Below the pieces are notes generated by a model. The model was not told the DNA's origin and made no database searches. It was given only the letters and a program-made list of their open reading frames with translations. 64,000 bases of DNA from Bacteroidota bacterium (GTDB lineage Bacteria > Bacteroidota > Bacteroidia > Flavobacteriales_D > Crocinitomicaceae): contig VGMY01000003.1 of the NCBI GenBank assembly GCA_016866255.1, positions 1 through 64,000 of the forward strand, read 5' to 3'. Shown here one piece after another: positions 18,414 through 27,081 of this stretch; the first letter of the stretch is position 1; the number at the start of each line of letters is the position of its first letter. Position numbers and translations under genes: made by a program.

Positions 18414-20635
18414 TGAAAGCACCTGTCTCCTTGATGTTCGTCATTCTTTCTATCCCGCTTTTTGGTCAATCGCCTGCGATGAGCGAAATAATTTCCTCGG
18501 ATTTAACTCCTGTCATGGGAACTAATAAGCCCGTGAATAAAACCAAATCCAATAGCATCGATAGCACATTTATCTTTTCAAGCGATACATTAAATCTTCC
18601 GATTTTTGATGAGTTTTCAACGAATAAATTTCAAGTATTTCAAGGAAATTTCAATGCGCCAGGAATTACTTCACAAACGTATTACCGTTTGCTCGATGCT
18701 TCCAGCAATCAGCCTATTGCCAACGGCTTGAATTATACCAATCAGGTCACATTTCGTAGGACTTATGACATCGTAACCGAAACCTATTCAGACCTTAATT
18801 TTTCTTCCATTGCGTTACTGGAAAACAACCTAACCCTTTACCCGCCAATCCCTTCCCCTGTTACGGCTTACCCGCCTTACTTTATTTATGACACGGTGGG
18901 AATACCCGATGTAAGCGATACCATTTGGATTATCAACCCGACGTTTTTTCAAGATTCAGCTACGGTATTCTTCCAAAATGTTAGCGATACCTCGAAAATT
19001 TGGATCGACCGTATGGCTCTTAGAAACGAACGTTATGGGACAAATCCACGTTCTTTAGGTGTAGTCACCTTTGACGGACTGGACGAAGACGGATATCCTT
19101 ATCAATTCGGAAGTGCGGTAACCAATTACGGAGACCGGTTAACTTCAAAACCCATTGATTTAAGCAATTTTTCTGCTTCCGACTCGCTTTATTTTAGTTT
19201 TTTATACCAGCCTGAGGGGTTAGGAGATATCCCAGAACCCGGCGATTCTCTGGTGCTTGAATTTTATGCTTCGGGGCAAGACCAATGGTTTCATATTTGG
19301 GGTGTTTCAGGATCCGGTACCTATCCCTTTCGGGCCGTTCATCTTCCCCTTACGCAGAGTGCCTTTTTTAGCGACGGATTTCGCTTCCGATTTAAAAACT
19401 ATGGCGGGTTGAGCGGATCATTGGATCATTTTCACATCGACTACGTGCATTTACGCGCACTTTCCTCTTCCAACGATACCTTATTCAAAGACTTTTCACT
19501 TTGCTATCCAATCTCTAGCCTTTTAGAAAAATATACCTCCGTACCTTGGGATCATTATAGAAACACTTCCTCGAATGTTATGGAAAACGGCGTGAAGATA
19601 CAAGTTTATAACGGCAGTAATGCTGCCGAAAACTACCAAAACGGACAAATTGAAATCCGTCAGGGAGGCAGCTCCCAAGGTGCGTTTAACCTTCCCGGAT
19701 TTTTACTTGCTGAAGGCAATATCAATTACAATCCTTCCACCTTTTACACTTCTTATCACGACCTTTCCTCGGGGTATCAATACGGTAAACTATTGCTAGG
19801 CGACTATCAAACCTTTGAGGTTAAAACTACGGTATCTGCACAATTCCCCAACTTAATTTCCAACGATTCTTCCGTATTTACCCAAGGGTTTTATAATTAT
19901 TACAGTTACGATGACGGTTCTGCTGAAGCGGCATTTGGACCTACTGGAGCGCAATCCATGCTCGCGGTACATTTCGATGCGTACGAAGCGGATTCCCTTC
20001 TCGGGGTTTACCTCCATTTTGTTCCCTCCGTTGTTGACGTATCCAATAAATTGTTTTACCTCACCGTTTGGGAAGAAAGCAATGGCCAGCCAGGAAATAT
20101 TCTTTACCAGGATGATGTGTTTACACCTCGCCAGCCTACCTACAATCAGGGATTGAATAATTTTAATACCTATTACTTTTCGGGCGGAATCAAGGTTCCT
20201 GTATCAACCTCGTTTTTCGTTGGCTGGAAACAAGTAGACGCCGTCCGTTACAATCTTGGTTTAGACCGAAACCTGGATCACGCGGATGAAATATTTTACA
20301 GCGTTGATTTCGGAGGCACGTGGCAAAACCCTCCCTTTTCAGGGTCAGCTATGCTTCGCCCGATATACTCTACAGCACTAGACAATGTTTTAAATTTACC
20401 TAGCCCAGAGGAGGTGAAAAACTATCGTATTTTTCCAAATCCTGTGCTACATCAAGCAATAATTGAAAGCCCGTATTCGGACGAGAAAGGGTATGACGTT
20501 TTCGCATTGACGGGACAAAAAATGGTGGAGATTTCGACCAATTTGATAGATGCTTCGAAACTAGCCCCTGGATACTATTTGATACAATCCAAAGTGCACA
20601 CACACTCCCCGATTAAGTTTCTACGCGTTGAATAA
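18413..20635 (+). CDS. Secreted T9SS cargo protein of unknown function
   Basis: A 740-residue protein with a signal peptide (about 1-20, LMFVILSIPLFGQS) and a C-terminal sorting domain (about 670-740; YRIFPNPV, DVFALTGQ, LAPGYYLIQS). The body is beta-rich and aromatic with no catalytic motif that I recognise; residues about 210-345 (TFDGLDEDGYP, GDRLTSKPIDL, HIDYVHLR) resemble jelly-roll attachment modules found in T9SS cargo. The ATG at 18413 overlaps the preceding TGA; a GTG three bases upstream is possible but less likely. The gene overlaps the pseudouridine synthase start by eight bases, so the PASTA gene, this gene and the synthase look like one operon, an odd mix of envelope and RNA functions. 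Confidence 0.85.
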   Translation: MKAPVSLMFVILSIPLFGQSPAMSEIISSDLTPVMGTNKPVNKTKSNSIDSTFIFSSDTLNLPIFDEFSTNKFQVFQGNFNAPGITSQTYYRLLDASSNQPIANGLNYTNQVTFRRTYDIVTETYSDLNFSSIALLENNLTLYPPIPSPVTAYPPYFIYDTVGIPDVSDTIWIINPTFFQDSATVFFQNVSDTSKIWIDRMALRNERYGTNPRSLGVVTFDGLDEDGYPYQFGSAVTNYGDRLTSKPIDLSNFSASDSLYFSFLYQPEGLGDIPEPGDSLVLEFYASGQDQWFHIWGVSGSGTYPFRAVHLPLTQSAFFSDGFRFRFKNYGGLSGSLDHFHIDYVHLRALSSSNDTLFKDFSLCYPISSLLEKYTSVPWDHYRNTSSNVMENGVKIQVYNGSNAAENYQNGQIEIRQGGSSQGAFNLPGFLLAEGNINYNPSTFYTSYHDLSSGYQYGKLLLGDYQTFEVKTTVSAQFPNLISNDSSVFTQGFYNYYSYDDGSAEAAFGPTGAQSMLAVHFDAYEADSLLGVYLHFVPSVVDVSNKLFYLTVWEESNGQPGNILYQDDVFTPRQPTYNQGLNNFNTYYFSGGIKVPVSTSFFVGWKQVDAVRYNLGLDRNLDHADEIFYSVDFGGTWQNPPFSGSAMLRPIYSTALDNVLNLPSPEEVKNYRIFPNPVLHQAIIESPYSDEKGYDVFALTGQKMVEISTNLIDASKLAPGYYLIQSKVHTHSPIKFLRVE

Positions 20636-21659
20636 ATCCGATGACATAGCAGAACACGACGAGGAAGATTTATACGAACACCATCGATTTCATGTTGACC
20701 CAGGGCAACAAATATTACGCATTGATAAATATTTAATCGACCGACTGCCCAAAACTTCTCGAAACAGAATTCAAGTTGCTGCCCGAAACGGCAGCATCCT
20801 AGTGAATGGAAAAGCGGTAAAACCGAACCATAGAATAAAGCCTAATGATGACATTTCGATTGTTATGCCATACCCCGTTCGGGAGATAAAACTGATTCCA
20901 CAAAATATCGAATTATGCATTCTCTACGAGGATAGCCATCTGCTTGTCGTCAATAAACCGGTAGGTCTTGTAGTGCATCCGGGATATGGAAATTATTCTG
21001 GAACGCTCGTAAATGGATTGGTATACCATTTTGAGCACCTTCCCACACTGCCCAACAATTACTATGGCAGACCAGGTCTTGTACATCGCATCGATAAAAA
21101 CACTTCGGGATTATTAGTCGTTGCAAAAACGGAAGACGCTCTAACCAACCTTGCCAAGCAATTCTTCGAAAAAACAACAGAGCGGATTTATTGTGCCCTC
21201 GTTTGGGGTAATCTTCGTTACGGTGGTACTGTTTCCAAAAATATTGGTCGTTCGCCAAAAAATCGAAAAATTATGGCCGTTTTTGAATCAAATTTAGACG
21301 GAAAACCTGCCATTACACACTTCAAACCTTTGGAAAATTATGGCCCCGTAACGCTTATCGAATGTCGGCTCGAAACCGGGCGCACCCACCAAATTCGCGT
21401 GCACCTGCAGTCCATTGGACACCCCTTGGTTAATGACCCCGAGTATGGAGGGATCAATATACCGCAAACAAATCTTTCAAAGGCCCAAAAAGAGAAAATT
21501 GAAAAAGCTATGAGCCTCCTTCCCGGGCAAGCACTGCACGCCAAAACACTTGGCTTTAAACACCCGGTATCAGGCGAATTCTTAAATTTTAGTTCCGATC
21601 TACCGAAAAGTTTTACAGAATTAATGGCTTTTTGGAAGAAGAACCCTTTTGGAAATTAA
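20628..21659 (+). CDS. RluA-family pseudouridine synthase
   Basis: A 343-residue RNA-modifying enzyme that should convert specific uridines in rRNA or tRNA to pseudouridine; the RluD-like layout suggests 23S rRNA, but the target cannot be fixed from sequence. An S4 RNA-binding domain covers about residues 28-85 (LRIDKYLIDRL, GSILVNGKAVKPN) and the catalytic domain follows, with the family motif HRIDKNTSGLLVVAKT at 153-168 and catalytic Asp156. The C-terminal RTHQIRVHLQSIGHP motif is intact. The start appears to be TTG at 20628: it overlaps the preceding stop and no in-frame ATG or GTG occurs before Met80, which would delete the S4 domain. Confidence 0.93.
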   Translation: MNKSDDIAEHDEEDLYEHHRFHVDPGQQILRIDKYLIDRLPKTSRNRIQVAARNGSILVNGKAVKPNHRIKPNDDISIVMPYPVREIKLIPQNIELCILYEDSHLLVVNKPVGLVVHPGYGNYSGTLVNGLVYHFEHLPTLPNNYYGRPGLVHRIDKNTSGLLVVAKTEDALTNLAKQFFEKTTERIYCALVWGNLRYGGTVSKNIGRSPKNRKIMAVFESNLDGKPAITHFKPLENYGPVTLIECRLETGRTHQIRVHLQSIGHPLVNDPEYGGINIPQTNLSKAQKEKIEKAMSLLPGQALHAKTLGFKHPVSGEFLNFSSDLPKSFTELMAFWKKNPFGN

Positions 21660-21679
21660 TGTTTCTTTTCCTATTTTTG
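21648..21679 (+). promoter_or_regulatory. Promoter of the PorE-like gene
   Basis: TTTG at 21648-21651 and TATTTTTG at 21672-21679 are separated by 20 bases, matching the Bacteroidota consensus. The -33 element lies inside the last codons of the pseudouridine synthase gene. The ATG at 21713 follows a leader of about 28 bases. Confidence 0.6.
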
Positions 21680-21712
21680 TTCCGAACTGCAAGTTTAAAC
21701 TAAACCTTTTGT

Positions 21713-23959
21713 ATGAAACGATTTTTCATTTTCGTCGTTTGCATGGCCCTTGTAACGATTTCTTTAGCGCAACCCACACAGCCAAAATATATAACAGAAG
21801 CATTGAAACTTTACGATTCAGGGAAATATTTTGAGGCCATGCCTAAAATGGAGGAGGCTTACAATAAAATGACCAATAAAGGGAAGTCCATTACCGAGAA
21901 AGGATCTATGGCATACAAACTGGCCGATTGTTATCGGAAATTAGAACAATATGACAAGGCTGCCCAATGGTACGGATCGAGCATTGAGTTAAAATTTTAC
22001 GATGTTGATCCAAAAGTGTATTACTACCATGGTGAAATGTTGCGAATGAGCGGAGAATTAAAAAAAGCGAAAGAAAGCTACACCAATTACAAAAATAAAC
22101 GCGGAAAGGATGCTAGTATCGATGTTGAGGCCCTCATTAGCTCATGCTCCGAACAAGCGGATATTCACGATAAAGAAGCAAGATTTGATGTAAAAGTAGA
22201 AGACAAATTGAATTCCAAAGAGTTCGATATGGCGCCATTTTTTTCAGAGAAAAAAGAGACTCAATTTTACTTTGGAACGCAACGTGAAGGAGTAATTAAT
22301 CCGCAAAGAGATCCTATTACTGGTGAAAAATTCATGGACATCTGGGTAGCAGATTTTGATGCAAAAGGCGATTTTGTTGCCGCCAAGAGCATTGATAACA
22401 ATAACATCATAAATACGAAAGACAACGAGGGCACTGCCATCCTGGATAAAAAAGGTAAAACCCTCTATTTCACACGCTGCCCTTCACAACCTAAGCAAAA
22501 TCTTGGTTGTGAAATATGGTCGGCCGACAAATCCGGCGAAGAATGGGAAAATGTCCGTGAAATCAATTTAAAAGGCGCCCTCAAAAAACAAATCAACGAT
22601 AAAAAAGATTCGACCTTCCTTTCGGCGGAAGAAATTTCCATTGGGCACCCGTGCTTAACAACAGATGGAATGATGCTTATTTTTGCTTCCAATATGCCAG
22701 GGGGTTATGGTGGTAAAGACTTGTGGTATATCAAATATGACAAGAAAGCGAAAGGCTGGGATACGATGCAAGTTTTTAATATGGGGCCATCCATTAACAC
22801 TGCTGGAAATGAACTTTTCCCTTCGCTTTCTGCAGACGACAGTTTATTATTCTTTGCAAGCGACGGACATCCCGGTGTAGGAGGCTTGGATATTTTCAAG
22901 TCCTCGATACAAGGTGCTAAAACTGCTCCTGAAAAAACATGGGGAAAACCCCAAAATTTATTAAAGCCCATTAACTCTGCATCGAACGACTATGCCCTAA
23001 CGATCCGCAAAGACCTCAAGAGCGGTTATTTCACCTCGGAGCGTTCTAATCCTAAAAATCGCACGTACACACCCGACATTTATTCATTTACCACCCCGCC
23101 TGTAAACTACGACTTGCAGGTTATGGTGCATGAAATAGGGGATAAGAGCAAAAAAATTGTCGATGCGAAAGTCACGGTAACTGAAAAAAATGGGCTTACA
23201 TGGGAAGGCCTGACCAACAATGGAGAGAAGGGCACTAAAAGAGGATTTACCGATAAATGGGCTGATAGAAAGAGCGATAAGTCTCGCCCTCGCTACATCA
23301 ACGGAGGTTACGATTATGAAATCAAAGCAGCGAAAGCGCGGTATTTTCCAATGATCAAGCCCGCGGTTATAACAACGAAAGGTCCTAATGGAGAAGGAAT
23401 TTTAGAACAATCGAAAAGCTTTGTCGTTGAGATTCAGCTTATTCCTATTGAACTTCGTACACCTGAAATTCGTTATCCCCTAGATAAGTGGTCTTTTGTG
23501 GATGATAACACCATTAAATCAACAGATTCCTTGCAGTTTTTGGTGGATTTACTCAAGAATAACCCAGAGATTATTATTGAGTTGTATTCCCACACCGATG
23601 CTCGTGACACAGAGCTTCATAACCAAGCACTCTCCGAAAACCGCGCAAAGGCAGTTTATAATTATTTAGTGAGCCAAGATCCTAAAAATGCGTGCCGTGT
23701 TATTCCGTTTGGTAAAGGAGAAAGCGAGCCTGCAAAATATACGGATGAAAAAGGAGAAGAGCAGACCCTTAACGAAGCCTACATTAACCAATTCAAAGCG
23801 GATAAAGCCAAATTTGAAGCCTTGCATCAGCTAAATCGTAGAACTACCGTCAAAATAGTTATGGAACCTGGAACGGATATCCCGAAAACATTCGACTATA
23901 ATGAGCCGTGTAATCCTGATGCAAATTATTTTAAGTACACCGATCCATTACCAAGGTAG
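21713..23959 (+). CDS. OmpA-family protein with TPR, WD40-like propeller and regulatory-like domains (PorE-like)
   Basis: A 748-residue envelope protein with a signal peptide (about 1-18). In order it has TPR-like helices (about 20-145; ALKLYDSGKYFEA, YRKLEQYDKAAQWYG), a PD40/WD40-like propeller (about 160-440; LIFASNMPGGYGGKDLWY, LSADDSLLFFASDG), a beta-sandwich regulatory-like region (about 460-580) and an OmpA C-terminal domain (about 595-735; ELYSHTDARDTELHNQALSENRAKAV, here quoted as spaced motifs SHTDA and LSENRA-KAV) that binds peptidoglycan. This order matches PorE, a T9SS-associated outer-membrane lipoprotein of Porphyromonas, and related paralogues. No lipobox Cys is obvious at the signal cleavage site (SLAQP), so it may be periplasmic rather than a lipoprotein. 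The PorE assignment is an architectural match, not a proven orthology. Confidence 0.82.
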   Translation: MKRFFIFVVCMALVTISLAQPTQPKYITEALKLYDSGKYFEAMPKMEEAYNKMTNKGKSITEKGSMAYKLADCYRKLEQYDKAAQWYGSSIELKFYDVDPKVYYYHGEMLRMSGELKKAKESYTNYKNKRGKDASIDVEALISSCSEQADIHDKEARFDVKVEDKLNSKEFDMAPFFSEKKETQFYFGTQREGVINPQRDPITGEKFMDIWVADFDAKGDFVAAKSIDNNNIINTKDNEGTAILDKKGKTLYFTRCPSQPKQNLGCEIWSADKSGEEWENVREINLKGALKKQINDKKDSTFLSAEEISIGHPCLTTDGMMLIFASNMPGGYGGKDLWYIKYDKKAKGWDTMQVFNMGPSINTAGNELFPSLSADDSLLFFASDGHPGVGGLDIFKSSIQGAKTAPEKTWGKPQNLLKPINSASNDYALTIRKDLKSGYFTSERSNPKNRTYTPDIYSFTTPPVNYDLQVMVHEIGDKSKKIVDAKVTVTEKNGLTWEGLTNNGEKGTKRGFTDKWADRKSDKSRPRYINGGYDYEIKAAKARYFPMIKPAVITTKGPNGEGILEQSKSFVVEIQLIPIELRTPEIRYPLDKWSFVDDNTIKSTDSLQFLVDLLKNNPEIIIELYSHTDARDTELHNQALSENRAKAVYNYLVSQDPKNACRVIPFGKGESEPAKYTDEKGEEQTLNEAYINQFKADKAKFEALHQLNRRTTVKIVMEPGTDIPKTFDYNEPCNPDANYFKYTDPLPR

Positions 23960-24297
23960 CCTATTGCCCGAAGGTTTTTGTTGCTTAATGGTGGGTAAAA
24001 ACTCGGTTTGAGCCGACACCTTTTCCAGGCCTTGGAAGGTATAACCCCGGTAATTCGAGTGGCAGAACCAAAGCAAAACGTTTTTGAGCAAAACCTGGGC
24101 TAATCCGCCACGTTAAAGAACTGAACTAGGAGCATTGCTTTACCCATAGCAAACAACCGAATAACTCAAAAATTTAGGGCAACCGGAAATATCCCGAAAA
24201 ATGCCCTTCAAAGCAATGCATTAATCGAAATTTATCGGCAACTTTGTGGCATCGTGGCTTGTTTAGGCTGTGAACGAGGCCAAAAAATTGTTCATTT
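23960..24297. other. 338-base gene-free region with a 10-base inverted repeat and a possible degenerate coding remnant
   Basis: No gene starts here. On the minus strand, 24112-23948 is a 54-codon stretch without stop or ATG; it reads naturally (for example LLWFCHSNYRGYTFQGLEK) and, upstream in the same frame, continues through several stops. GCATTGCTTT (24132-24141) is inverted as AAAGCAATGC (24210-24219). The open stretch alone is not statistically striking. It could be a decayed gene or one copy of an interspersed repeat; I cannot decide without a genome comparison. Confidence 0.35.
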
Positions 24298-24537
24298 ATG
24301 AGAAGGGTGCTTCAAAAAATCATTTTCTTTTTCGAGTTACAATCCTACGGAGTTTGCCTATGGTGGGCAAGAAAACTCGGAATTCACCCCTCTAAGGTCC
24401 GATTGGGGTTCATTTATTTTTCGTTTATAGGATTAGGATCGCCGGTAATTTTATATTTAATTATGGCCTGGATATTAGAGCATAAGCATTATTTTCAATT
24501 TCAAACGCAGCGTAAGAAATCCATATGGGAACTTTAA
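24298..24537 (+). CDS. Small PspC-domain-like membrane protein
   Basis: A 79-residue protein. Residues about 17-62 read YGVCLWWARKLGIHPSKVR followed by a hydrophobic helix ending in LYLIMAWILE, which matches the PspC pattern (GV-x-x-x-[LI]-A-x-x-x-[GD]-[IL]-x-x-x-x-VR, then a membrane helix ending in W-[IL]-[LIM]). PspC proteins sit in the inner membrane and in enterobacteria take part in the phage-shock envelope stress response; in Bacteroidota their role is mostly undefined. The usual AGLA is replaced by WWA, so it is a divergent member. It overlaps the next gene by 13 bases. Confidence 0.65.
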   Translation: MRRVLQKIIFFFELQSYGVCLWWARKLGIHPSKVRLGFIYFSFIGLGSPVILYLIMAWILEHKHYFQFQTQRKKSIWEL

Positions 24538-25436
24538 GGGTTTTAATAACGGGATCCAATGGCTTGCTTGGACAGAAACTCGTGGCAGCTTGTGTTTCGC
24601 AGCGCATTGATTTTCAGGCGATTTCATCTGGCGAAAACCGAAACCCGGAATGTCCAAATTCCCATTACTCCTCCGTTGATATCACAGATTTTGGTGCGAT
24701 AAAACGCGTTTTAAACACTGGGTCCTTTACCCACATTCTTCATACTGCGGCTATGACGAATGTAGACGCATGCGAAGTAAATCCTGATCGCTGCTACATG
24801 GTGAACCACCTCGCAAGCCAACATTTATTTGAAATGGCAAAAGATAAAAATCTGCATTTCACCTTGCTTTCAACCGACTTTGTATTTGATGGAAAACAGG
24901 GGAATTATGCGGAAACCGATGTGCCGAATCCTTTGAGTGTTTATGGAAAATCAAAATGGTTAGCGGAACAGGATTTGATAAGCTCAAGGTATGGGAATTG
25001 GGCAATCGCCAGAACAATCATTGTTTATGGAGTCGGTTACCACCTCAATAAATCGAATCTCTTTTCATGGTTATTGAAAGAATTATCAGAAGGCAGAGGG
25101 GTTTCATTAATTACCGATCATTACAGGGCCCCCACTTGGGCGGAAGATTTAGCCAACGGATGCTTATCCATTGTCCATCAGAACGCCCGTGGAATTTATC
25201 ATTTGTGCGGACCGGAAACGTTGTCCATATATGAAATCGGTCTTCGGGTAGCGAGGTATCTAGGAGCAGCCGAAGCATTAATAAAACCCTCTGATTCAAC
25301 AATGCTGAATCAACCTGCGCCAAGACCCCCACGAACAGGATTTAATTTATCCAAAGCAACCAAAGAACTTGGATATAACCCTCAAGGGATTGAGGCTACA
25401 TTAGCATTATTGCGGAATAATCAGAATGTGAATTAA
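24525..25436 (+). CDS. RfbD-like dTDP-4-dehydrorhamnose reductase / NAD(P)-dependent sugar reductase
   Basis: A 303-residue extended SDR protein. The cofactor motif is ITGSNGLLGQ (residues 8-17), followed by LHTAAMTNVDACE (73-84) and the catalytic YGKSK (Tyr140, Lys144) in NPLSVYGKSKWLAEQ; STDFVFDG precedes it. This is the RmlD/RfbD substrate-binding subfamily, whose classical member makes dTDP-L-rhamnose for surface glycans. No rfbA, rfbB or rfbC gene is nearby, so the substrate may be another nucleotide sugar (or, in eukaryotic relatives, a regulatory role). The start overlaps the PspC-like gene, making coupled translation likely. Confidence 0.85.
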   Translation: MGTLRVLITGSNGLLGQKLVAACVSQRIDFQAISSGENRNPECPNSHYSSVDITDFGAIKRVLNTGSFTHILHTAAMTNVDACEVNPDRCYMVNHLASQHLFEMAKDKNLHFTLLSTDFVFDGKQGNYAETDVPNPLSVYGKSKWLAEQDLISSRYGNWAIARTIIVYGVGYHLNKSNLFSWLLKELSEGRGVSLITDHYRAPTWAEDLANGCLSIVHQNARGIYHLCGPETLSIYEIGLRVARYLGAAEALIKPSDSTMLNQPAPRPPRTGFNLSKATKELGYNPQGIEATLALLRNNQNVN

Positions 25437-25453
25437 TGTTCCGAGTAAAATAA

Positions 25454-25461
25454 TATATTTG
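25454..25461 (+). promoter_or_regulatory. -7 element for the first permease gene
   Basis: TATATTTG matches TAnnTTTG and ends 19 bases before the ATG at 25481. A -33 element is not clear. Confidence 0.4.
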
Positions 25462-25480
25462 TTAACTGAAAATTGAATCT

Positions 25481-27058
25481 ATGTCTATTTGGAGAAAAAA
25501 GGATTTGGGCGCAATGTTGGCTGACGCAGAAGGTGGTGAAAAATCATTAAAACGTTCACTTGGCGCGTTTCAACTTGTTGCCCTTGGTGTGGGTGCCATC
25601 ATTGGCGCAGGATTATTTGTCCGCACTGCCGCGGCTGCCGCAGAAGCTTCTGGTAACGGAGTAACCTTATCCTTTGTTGTTGCGGCCATCGGCTGTGCAT
25701 TTGCTGGACTTTGTTATGCAGAATTTGCAGCGATGATTCCGATATCCGGGAGTGCCTATGCCTATTCATTCGTAACTATGGGTGAATTAGTCGCCTGGAT
25801 TATTGGGTGGGCCCTAGTTATGGAATATGCCTTGGGTGCAGCAACGGTTTCCATTGCTTGGAGTGAATATCTTAACAATTTGTTTGGTGGAGCCATCCCC
25901 TATGAATGGTGCCACTCTCCCTTTGAAAGTATAAAATACCTCACAGGAGATGCCATGCAAAAGGCTACCGCGTTATTTCCTGAATTCACAAAATCTATCC
26001 ACCACGGAAAATTAGTTTTATCGACTGCACAACTAAATAAAATGCCGGACCTAGCAAACGCCGTTCAAAGTGCAACAGGGATCATTAATGCGCCTGCGTT
26101 GATTATTTTGCTATTGTTAACGGCACTTTTAATTCGCGGGACCAAAGAATCTGCGTTGGTTAATGCAATCATCGTATTTCTAAAAGTCGCTATTGTGTTG
26201 GTATTTATCGTAATTGGATGGCAATTCATCAACCCTGATCATTATTCGCCATATTTAATCCCTGAAGGAGTTAAAGGTCATGAAGGATTTTTTGATTGGG
26301 GATGGGGTGGGGTTCTTGGTGGTGCCGGTATCGTTTTCTTTGCATTCATTGGTTTTGATGCCGTATCTACCGCAGCACAAGAAGCGAAGAATCCAAAACG
26401 GGATATGCCAATAGGTATTCTAGGATCCTTAGTAGTATGTACCCTATTATACATCCTGTTTGGACATGTATTAACGGGGGTTGCTCCTTGGTCTGATTTC
26501 GGAGATCCAGCACTTGGTAAAGAAGCATCCGTTACATATACCATTAGCACCTACATGAAAGGATATGAATGGCTTGCAACTGGTGTTAATGTAGCAATCT
26601 TGGCGGGTTTTTCCAGTGTAATATTAGTCATGCTTATGGGACAAAGCCGTGTATTTTATTCAATGAGTAACGATGGATTATTACCAAAAGCATTTGGAGA
26701 ATTGCATCCTAAATTTCAAACTCCCTACAAAGCAAATTGGATCCTGTTTTTATTTGTGGGCTTGTTCGCCGCCTTTGTTCCAGGAAGTGTGGCTGGAGAC
26801 CTTACCTCCTTTGGGACCCTCTTTGCATTTATTTTAGTGAGTGCAGGCGTTTGGATTATGCGTGTTAAAAATCCAGAGTTTGTTCGTCCTTTTAAAACAC
26901 CGTTAGTGCCATTAGTTCCAATTCTTGGTATTCTTGTATGTGCGGCGATGATCGTTTCTCTTGATCCTCAAACATTAAAAGTTGCCGGTATATGGATGGC
27001 GCTTGGGTTAATCATCTATTTTGCCTTCAGCAGAAAGAACTCTCATTTGCACAAATAG
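25481..27058 (+). CDS. APC-superfamily amino-acid permease (cationic amino-acid transporter type)
   Basis: A 525-residue inner-membrane transporter with 12-14 hydrophobic helices. It begins with a cytoplasmic segment and LKRSLGAFQLVALGVGAIIGAGLFV, where the GAIIGAGLF motif in helix 1 forms the unwound substrate-binding turn of APC carriers. AFIGFDAVSTAAQEAKNPKRDMP (around residues 287-309) is the conserved helix-6/loop motif typical of the cationic amino-acid transporter branch. The large loop between helices 4 and 5 (about residues 145-205) is also seen in that branch. The exact substrate cannot be inferred. It is followed after 23 bases by a second permease gene, probably in the same transcript. 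Confidence 0.9.
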   Translation: MSIWRKKDLGAMLADAEGGEKSLKRSLGAFQLVALGVGAIIGAGLFVRTAAAAAEASGNGVTLSFVVAAIGCAFAGLCYAEFAAMIPISGSAYAYSFVTMGELVAWIIGWALVMEYALGAATVSIAWSEYLNNLFGGAIPYEWCHSPFESIKYLTGDAMQKATALFPEFTKSIHHGKLVLSTAQLNKMPDLANAVQSATGIINAPALIILLLLTALLIRGTKESALVNAIIVFLKVAIVLVFIVIGWQFINPDHYSPYLIPEGVKGHEGFFDWGWGGVLGGAGIVFFAFIGFDAVSTAAQEAKNPKRDMPIGILGSLVVCTLLYILFGHVLTGVAPWSDFGDPALGKEASVTYTISTYMKGYEWLATGVNVAILAGFSSVILVMLMGQSRVFYSMSNDGLLPKAFGELHPKFQTPYKANWILFLFVGLFAAFVPGSVAGDLTSFGTLFAFILVSAGVWIMRVKNPEFVRPFKTPLVPLVPILGILVCAAMIVSLDPQTLKVAGIWMALGLIIYFAFSRKNSHLHK

Positions 27059-27081
27059 GAACCCTATAATCTACGTTATTT

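Noticed and set aside
24132-24219. The ten-base inverted repeat as terminal repeats of an insertion sequence
   Set aside because: The interior is only 68 bases, no target duplication is visible and there is no transposase.
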